From positions 1-35,719 of the forward strand of contig DHFQ01000158.1 in the NCBI GenBank assembly GCA_002402325.1: a stretch of DNA of 35,719 bases. Reading direction: 5' to 3'. How positions within the stretch are numbered: position 1 is the stretch's first letter; the number at the start of each line of letters is the position of its first letter. Made by a program: the position numbers and the translations under genes. Origin of the DNA: Candidatus Aminicenantes bacterium UBA4820. Its GTDB lineage: Bacteria > Acidobacteriota > UBA4820. The notes under the pieces are model-generated. The model had not been told where the DNA came from. It searched no databases and worked only from the letters and a program-made list of their open reading frames with translations. This document shows positions 33,250 to 35,719 of the stretch, in pieces.

Positions 33250-33310
33250 GTCTCCTGACATTTTGCAGTTAAAATGTCATTGACATTTTTAGGTTAAAAT
33301 GTCAGGAGAC
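33250..33310. promoter_or_regulatory. Nested double palindrome between divergent late operons
   Basis: TGACATTTT-N6-AAAATGTCA occurs twice, perfectly, at 33256-33279 and 33281-33304 (25-bp period). The outermost arms GTCTCCTGACATTTT (33250-33264) and AAAATGTCAGGAGAC (33296-33310) form a 15-bp perfect inverted repeat. The site contains a consensus TTGACA at 33280-33285 and a TAAAAT at 33295-33300, but these are only 9 bases apart. Confidence 0.8.
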
Positions 33311-33341
33311 TCGGGCAAAATAATTTTGTTATCCTGTAATT

Positions 33342-33427
33342 GCGAGGGGAATATTATAGAGCGGTTCCTTCAAGGAAAGCCTCGCCGCCGCTTAATAAGC
33401 GTCTCTCGGATGGAAGGAATCAGAGAG
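33342..33427 (+). other. Multi-hairpin leader upstream of the head protease gene
   Basis: GCGAGG (33342-33347) pairs with CCTCGC (33380-33385) and encloses TTCCT-TCA-AGGAA (33365-33377). CGCTT-AAT-AAGCG follows at 33389-33401, and CTCTC (33403-33407) pairs with GAGAG (33423-33427) around a loop rich in GGA. The array ends 18 bases before the ATG at 33446. The frame through it is open but the predicted peptide looks non-protein-like. Confidence 0.5.
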
Positions 33428-33445
33428 TCGCCAAAAGGTGAAGAG

Positions 33446-34510
33446 ATGAAATTAGAAATCTTTAAAACTGGAAAACATCAAGATTCGGAGGGAAGAGTTA
33501 AAGAATGGACTACAGACGATCTTGATGTCATAGCGTCAAAATATAACGAACAAAAAGATCATCAAGCGCCCGTCGTAATTGGACATCCGCAAGATAACGC
33601 CCCCGCCTTTGGCTGGGTTGAAAAGGTTTGGAGAGATGGACAGACTCTTTTTGCCGAAATCAAAGAGACTGTTCCAGAATTTATAGATTGGATCAAAAAG
33701 GGCTTATATAAAAAGCGTTCAATATCTCTATATCCAGATTTGACTTTGCGGCATATCGGCTTTTTGGGCGCTCAACCTCCTGCTGTTAAAGGATTGTCAG
33801 ATAAGATTCAGTTTAAAGATTCTAAAGATAATTTGATTTATGAATTCAAAGATTGGAGATGGGACACATTAGCAAATATTCTGCGCAATCTTAGGGAATG
33901 GATAATAGAACTTAAAGGCGTTGAAGAAGCGGATAAAGTGATTCCCGCTTATTCAGTTGATGATATAAAAACAGAGCCGCAGATAGACCAATCTGCAAAC
34001 GATTTCAAGGAGGAAAATATGAATGAATTGGAGGAAGTAAAGAAACAACTCGCTGAAAAAGAGAAACAATTGATTGCAAAGGAAATGGAATTGCAGACAT
34101 TGTGTAAAGCAATTGCAGAGAAAGAAAAAGAGAACAGAACAAAAGAATATGCGCAATTCTGCGAAGCGATTATAAAAGACGGCAAAATTCTGCCAAAAGA
34201 TAAAGATATAATAATGGCGTTTTTGGAAATGCTTCATAATCAGGGGGATTACAAATTCAGCGAAAACGAAACAATCAATTGCGCAAAAAAGTTCAAAGAT
34301 TTTCTTGAAGGATTGCCAAAACAAATTGACTTTGCGGAGAAGGCAACGAAAGATAAATGCGCCGCATCGACCTCAGCCAACAAAGCAGGTTTGAATGGCA
34401 AATTTGATGCAGAAAGAGCGGCAATACATATAAAAGCAATTGAATATATGGAAGCCCATCCCGGCACCTCTTATGCGGTTGCCGTGGAAAAGATTATAAA
34501 GGAGGAATAG
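33446..34510 (+). CDS. Mu I-like prohead protease / scaffold
   Basis: A 354-residue precursor. The N-terminal ~120 residues form a Mu gpI-type protease: KLEIFKTGKH, then VVIGHPQDNAPAFGWVEKVW (about 44-63) and KRSISLYPDLTLRHIGFLG (about 91-109). After a linker, the C-terminal part is a charged coiled coil (EEVKKQLAEKEKQLIAKEMELQ) typical of a scaffold. AAGGTGAAG precedes the ATG at 33446; the frame opens 49 codons earlier inside the operator and leader, so that start is rejected. An internal strong ribosome binding site produces a nested scaffold (34019-34510). Confidence 0.87.
   Translation: MKLEIFKTGKHQDSEGRVKEWTTDDLDVIASKYNEQKDHQAPVVIGHPQDNAPAFGWVEKVWRDGQTLFAEIKETVPEFIDWIKKGLYKKRSISLYPDLTLRHIGFLGAQPPAVKGLSDKIQFKDSKDNLIYEFKDWRWDTLANILRNLREWIIELKGVEEADKVIPAYSVDDIKTEPQIDQSANDFKEENMNELEEVKKQLAEKEKQLIAKEMELQTLCKAIAEKEKENRTKEYAQFCEAIIKDGKILPKDKDIIMAFLEMLHNQGDYKFSENETINCAKKFKDFLEGLPKQIDFAEKATKDKCAASTSANKAGLNGKFDAERAAIHIKAIEYMEAHPGTSYAVAVEKIIKEE
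34019..34510 (+). CDS. Nested in-frame scaffold (Mu gpZ analogue)
   Basis: An internal ATG at 34019 is in frame with the protease gene (codon 192) and has AGGAGG exactly 5 bases upstream, far better than the site of the full-length gene. It would yield 163 residues made of the coiled-coil scaffold only. Mu makes its scaffold Z in the same way from within gene I. Confidence 0.65.
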   Translation: MNELEEVKKQLAEKEKQLIAKEMELQTLCKAIAEKEKENRTKEYAQFCEAIIKDGKILPKDKDIIMAFLEMLHNQGDYKFSENETINCAKKFKDFLEGLPKQIDFAEKATKDKCAASTSANKAGLNGKFDAERAAIHIKAIEYMEAHPGTSYAVAVEKIIKEE

Positions 34511-35440
34511 ATGGGAACTTTAGAAAATGAAAGAATCGTTGATCCTGTTTTGAGCAATTTGGCGCTCGGCTTTAAAATGCCTGAACTTATTGGAACTGTT
34601 TTGGCGCCTGTTGTGGAAGTGGAGAAAGAAGCGGGCAAGATCCCGCAATTTTCGGATGAGGAATTCAAAGAATTTAATACTGAAAGGGCAATTAGAGCGG
34701 CAAGCAATGTGATTAGTCCGGAAGGAATGACAACAATAGATTATGCATTAAAAGAACATGATATCGCATACCCAATAGATTATAGAGAACAAAGCGAATC
34801 AATGTTTAATAAAGAAAAACGCGGCGCATTGGTAACCCAAAGAATAATTCTTCAACGCCTTGAAAGAGAAATCGCCTCGCTTGTTCAAAATAATGCGAAT
34901 TACGATTCAGATCATAAAATCGGATTATCCACTACGGCATGCTGGTCAGAAAAGGACACATCAACTCCTATTGATGATATTGACAATGGAAAAGAAGCAA
35001 TTAGAGCCAGTATTGGCGTATATCCAAATGTTATGGTATTAGGAGCGGCTGCGTTTAGGGCATTGCGCAATCATCCGCAGATTATTGAAAAAATAAAATA
35101 TTCCGTCAAAGCTGTAATCACGACAGAGATGTTGCAGGATATTTTGGAAATTGAAACAATTGTTGTTGGCAAAGCAATAACCAAAAGCGATGCGGGTGTG
35201 AGAAGCGACATATGGGGAGATAATGCGATTCTTGCTTATGTTGCCCCACCGCCCCCAGATGGCATAGAAAGAGATGAATATGATCCTTCTTTTGCCTATA
35301 CACTTCGTAAGAAAGGGATGCCGCAGATTGATAAATTTAATAGAGACGGCAAAGTCCTATATGTAAGAAATACTGATCTTCTAACAGTCAAAATGGTAGG
35401 CCCAACAGCAGGATATTTGATTGAAAATGTTGTTAAATAG
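34511..35440 (+). CDS. Phage major capsid protein
   Basis: A 309-residue protein directly after the protease-scaffold gene (AGGAGG overlapping its end), the position of Mu gpT. Its pattern is that of HK97-fold capsids: an N-terminal strand region (NERIVDPVLSNLALGF), DIAYPIDYREQ near 95, QRIILQRLEREIASLV, a central IRASIGVYPNVMVLGAAAFRAL segment and a C-terminal AYTLRKKGMPQIDKF block. No protease motif. It is probably cleaved or assembled with the upstream products. Confidence 0.82.
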   Translation: MGTLENERIVDPVLSNLALGFKMPELIGTVLAPVVEVEKEAGKIPQFSDEEFKEFNTERAIRAASNVISPEGMTTIDYALKEHDIAYPIDYREQSESMFNKEKRGALVTQRIILQRLEREIASLVQNNANYDSDHKIGLSTTACWSEKDTSTPIDDIDNGKEAIRASIGVYPNVMVLGAAAFRALRNHPQIIEKIKYSVKAVITTEMLQDILEIETIVVGKAITKSDAGVRSDIWGDNAILAYVAPPPPDGIERDEYDPSFAYTLRKKGMPQIDKFNRDGKVLYVRNTDLLTVKMVGPTAGYLIENVVK

Positions 35441-35448
35441 GAGTCAAA

Positions 35449-35604
35449 ATGGCTTATATAACAAAAACAACTATAAAATATAAGGGAAAAATCTATAAGG
35501 AAGGAACAAAAATAGATATCTCAAAAGATGATATCAAAGACCTTATACGATATGTTGATGAAATTGAGGAGCAAGAAAAAGACAAAGGAGGAAAGAAGAA
35601 ATGA
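35449..35604 (+). CDS. Small phage protein after the capsid gene
   Basis: A 51-residue basic protein (opening MAYITKTTIKYKGKIYKEG) with AGGAG upstream. Small proteins with a YKGKIYKEGxxI strand pair are common next to capsid genes of Mu-like phages; the function is unknown. It overlaps the next start by 4 bases. Confidence 0.7.
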   Translation: MAYITKTTIKYKGKIYKEGTKIDISKDDIKDLIRYVDEIEEQEKDKGGKKK

Positions 35605-35719
35605 AAACTATTCCAGAAGGAAATATATTGACAATAACAGCAGGCGAAAATATATCTGCCAAAAGATTTATTGGCTTTGATGGCAAATATTGCGCTGCGA
35701 ATGCCAAAGCACTGGGCGT
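35601..35719 (+). CDS. DUF2190-like capsid decoration/cement protein (partial)
   Basis: The first 39 codons only; the gene runs off the window. KTIPEGNILTITAGENISAKRFIGFDG...ANAKALGV has the DUF2190 pattern of small capsid cement proteins. It starts in ATGA overlap with the previous gene and has GGAGG upstream. Confidence 0.75.
   Translation, partial: MKTIPEGNILTITAGENISAKRFIGFDGKYCAANAKALG

Noticed and set aside
33280..33300. TTGACA and TAAAAT as a rightward promoter
   Set aside because: The two boxes are 9 bases apart, too close for one sigma-70 promoter; they follow from the palindrome sequence.
33299..33445. N-terminal extension of the protease by 49 codons
   Set aside because: It would begin inside the operator and pass through the hairpins; the ATG at 33446 has a ribosome binding site and fits the family start.
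1..35719. tRNA, rRNA or CRISPR arrays
   Set aside because: No cloverleaf, rRNA signature or regularly spaced repeat series was seen; the only long repeats are the 126-bp pair.

Overview
The window is AT-rich bacterial DNA in two parts: about 26 kb of chromosome (1 to ~26,240) and about 9 kb of a Mu-type prophage (from somewhere in 26,240-26,600 to beyond the right edge). The host looks like an anaerobic, diderm, amino-acid-fermenting bacterium. An MltA lipoprotein implies a murein sacculus with an outer membrane. Indolepyruvate:ferredoxin oxidoreductase, an acyl-phosphate kinase and acyltransferase pair, EtfAB and the methylmalonyl-CoA pathway imply fermentation or syntrophy. IspG implies the MEP isoprenoid route. 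The phylum cannot be fixed from this window alone.

Chromosome, left to right. An AlkA-type DNA glycosylase converges on a leftward dual-receiver regulator that has a textbook sigma-54 promoter and an upstream palindrome. A short rightward operon encodes a signal peptidase I, a small membrane-anchored protein and a 915-residue secreted Asp-box/Ig-like protein. A leftward operon (meaB, mceE, two unknown genes, malic enzyme) covers methylmalonyl-CoA to pyruvate steps. The B12-binding mutase subunit lies separately at ~23 kb, overlapping a Cdd1-like gene. Divergent from meaB is a rightward operon of acyl kinase, iorA, iorB and phosphate acyltransferase. Together these can turn aryl-pyruvates into aryl-acetates with ATP gain. 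It continues into a NYN-domain gene and a membrane protein. After a leftward dGTPase come acpP, fabF, etfB, etfA, ispG and a small Cys-rich gene, then mltA. The chromosome part ends with the classical rpsO-pnp pair.

Prophage. Two tandem CI-like repressor cassettes (626-bp period) share a 126-bp identical 3' end but carry different DNA-binding heads and different upstream dyads. Next comes a leftward block in Mu order gp25, gp26, gp27, gp28 (TerL), gp29 (portal), gp30 (MuF) and gp31 (G). The protease/scaffold, major capsid and decoration genes run rightward from a divergent control region at 33.2-33.4 kb. The arrangement is what an in-place inversion of the gp25-gp31 block of a Mu-like head operon would give. 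The control region holds a nested double palindrome and a multi-hairpin leader. The MuF protein ends in a putative toxin-like (PBECR-type) domain, and its frame continues 49 GC-rich codons past its stop to overlap the next start.

The most promising observations are the inverted head module with its palindromic switch, the head-swapped repressor cassettes, the GC-rich structured junction between gpF and gpG, and the sigma-54-controlled dual receiver with a cysteine cluster. No tRNA, rRNA or CRISPR array was seen.
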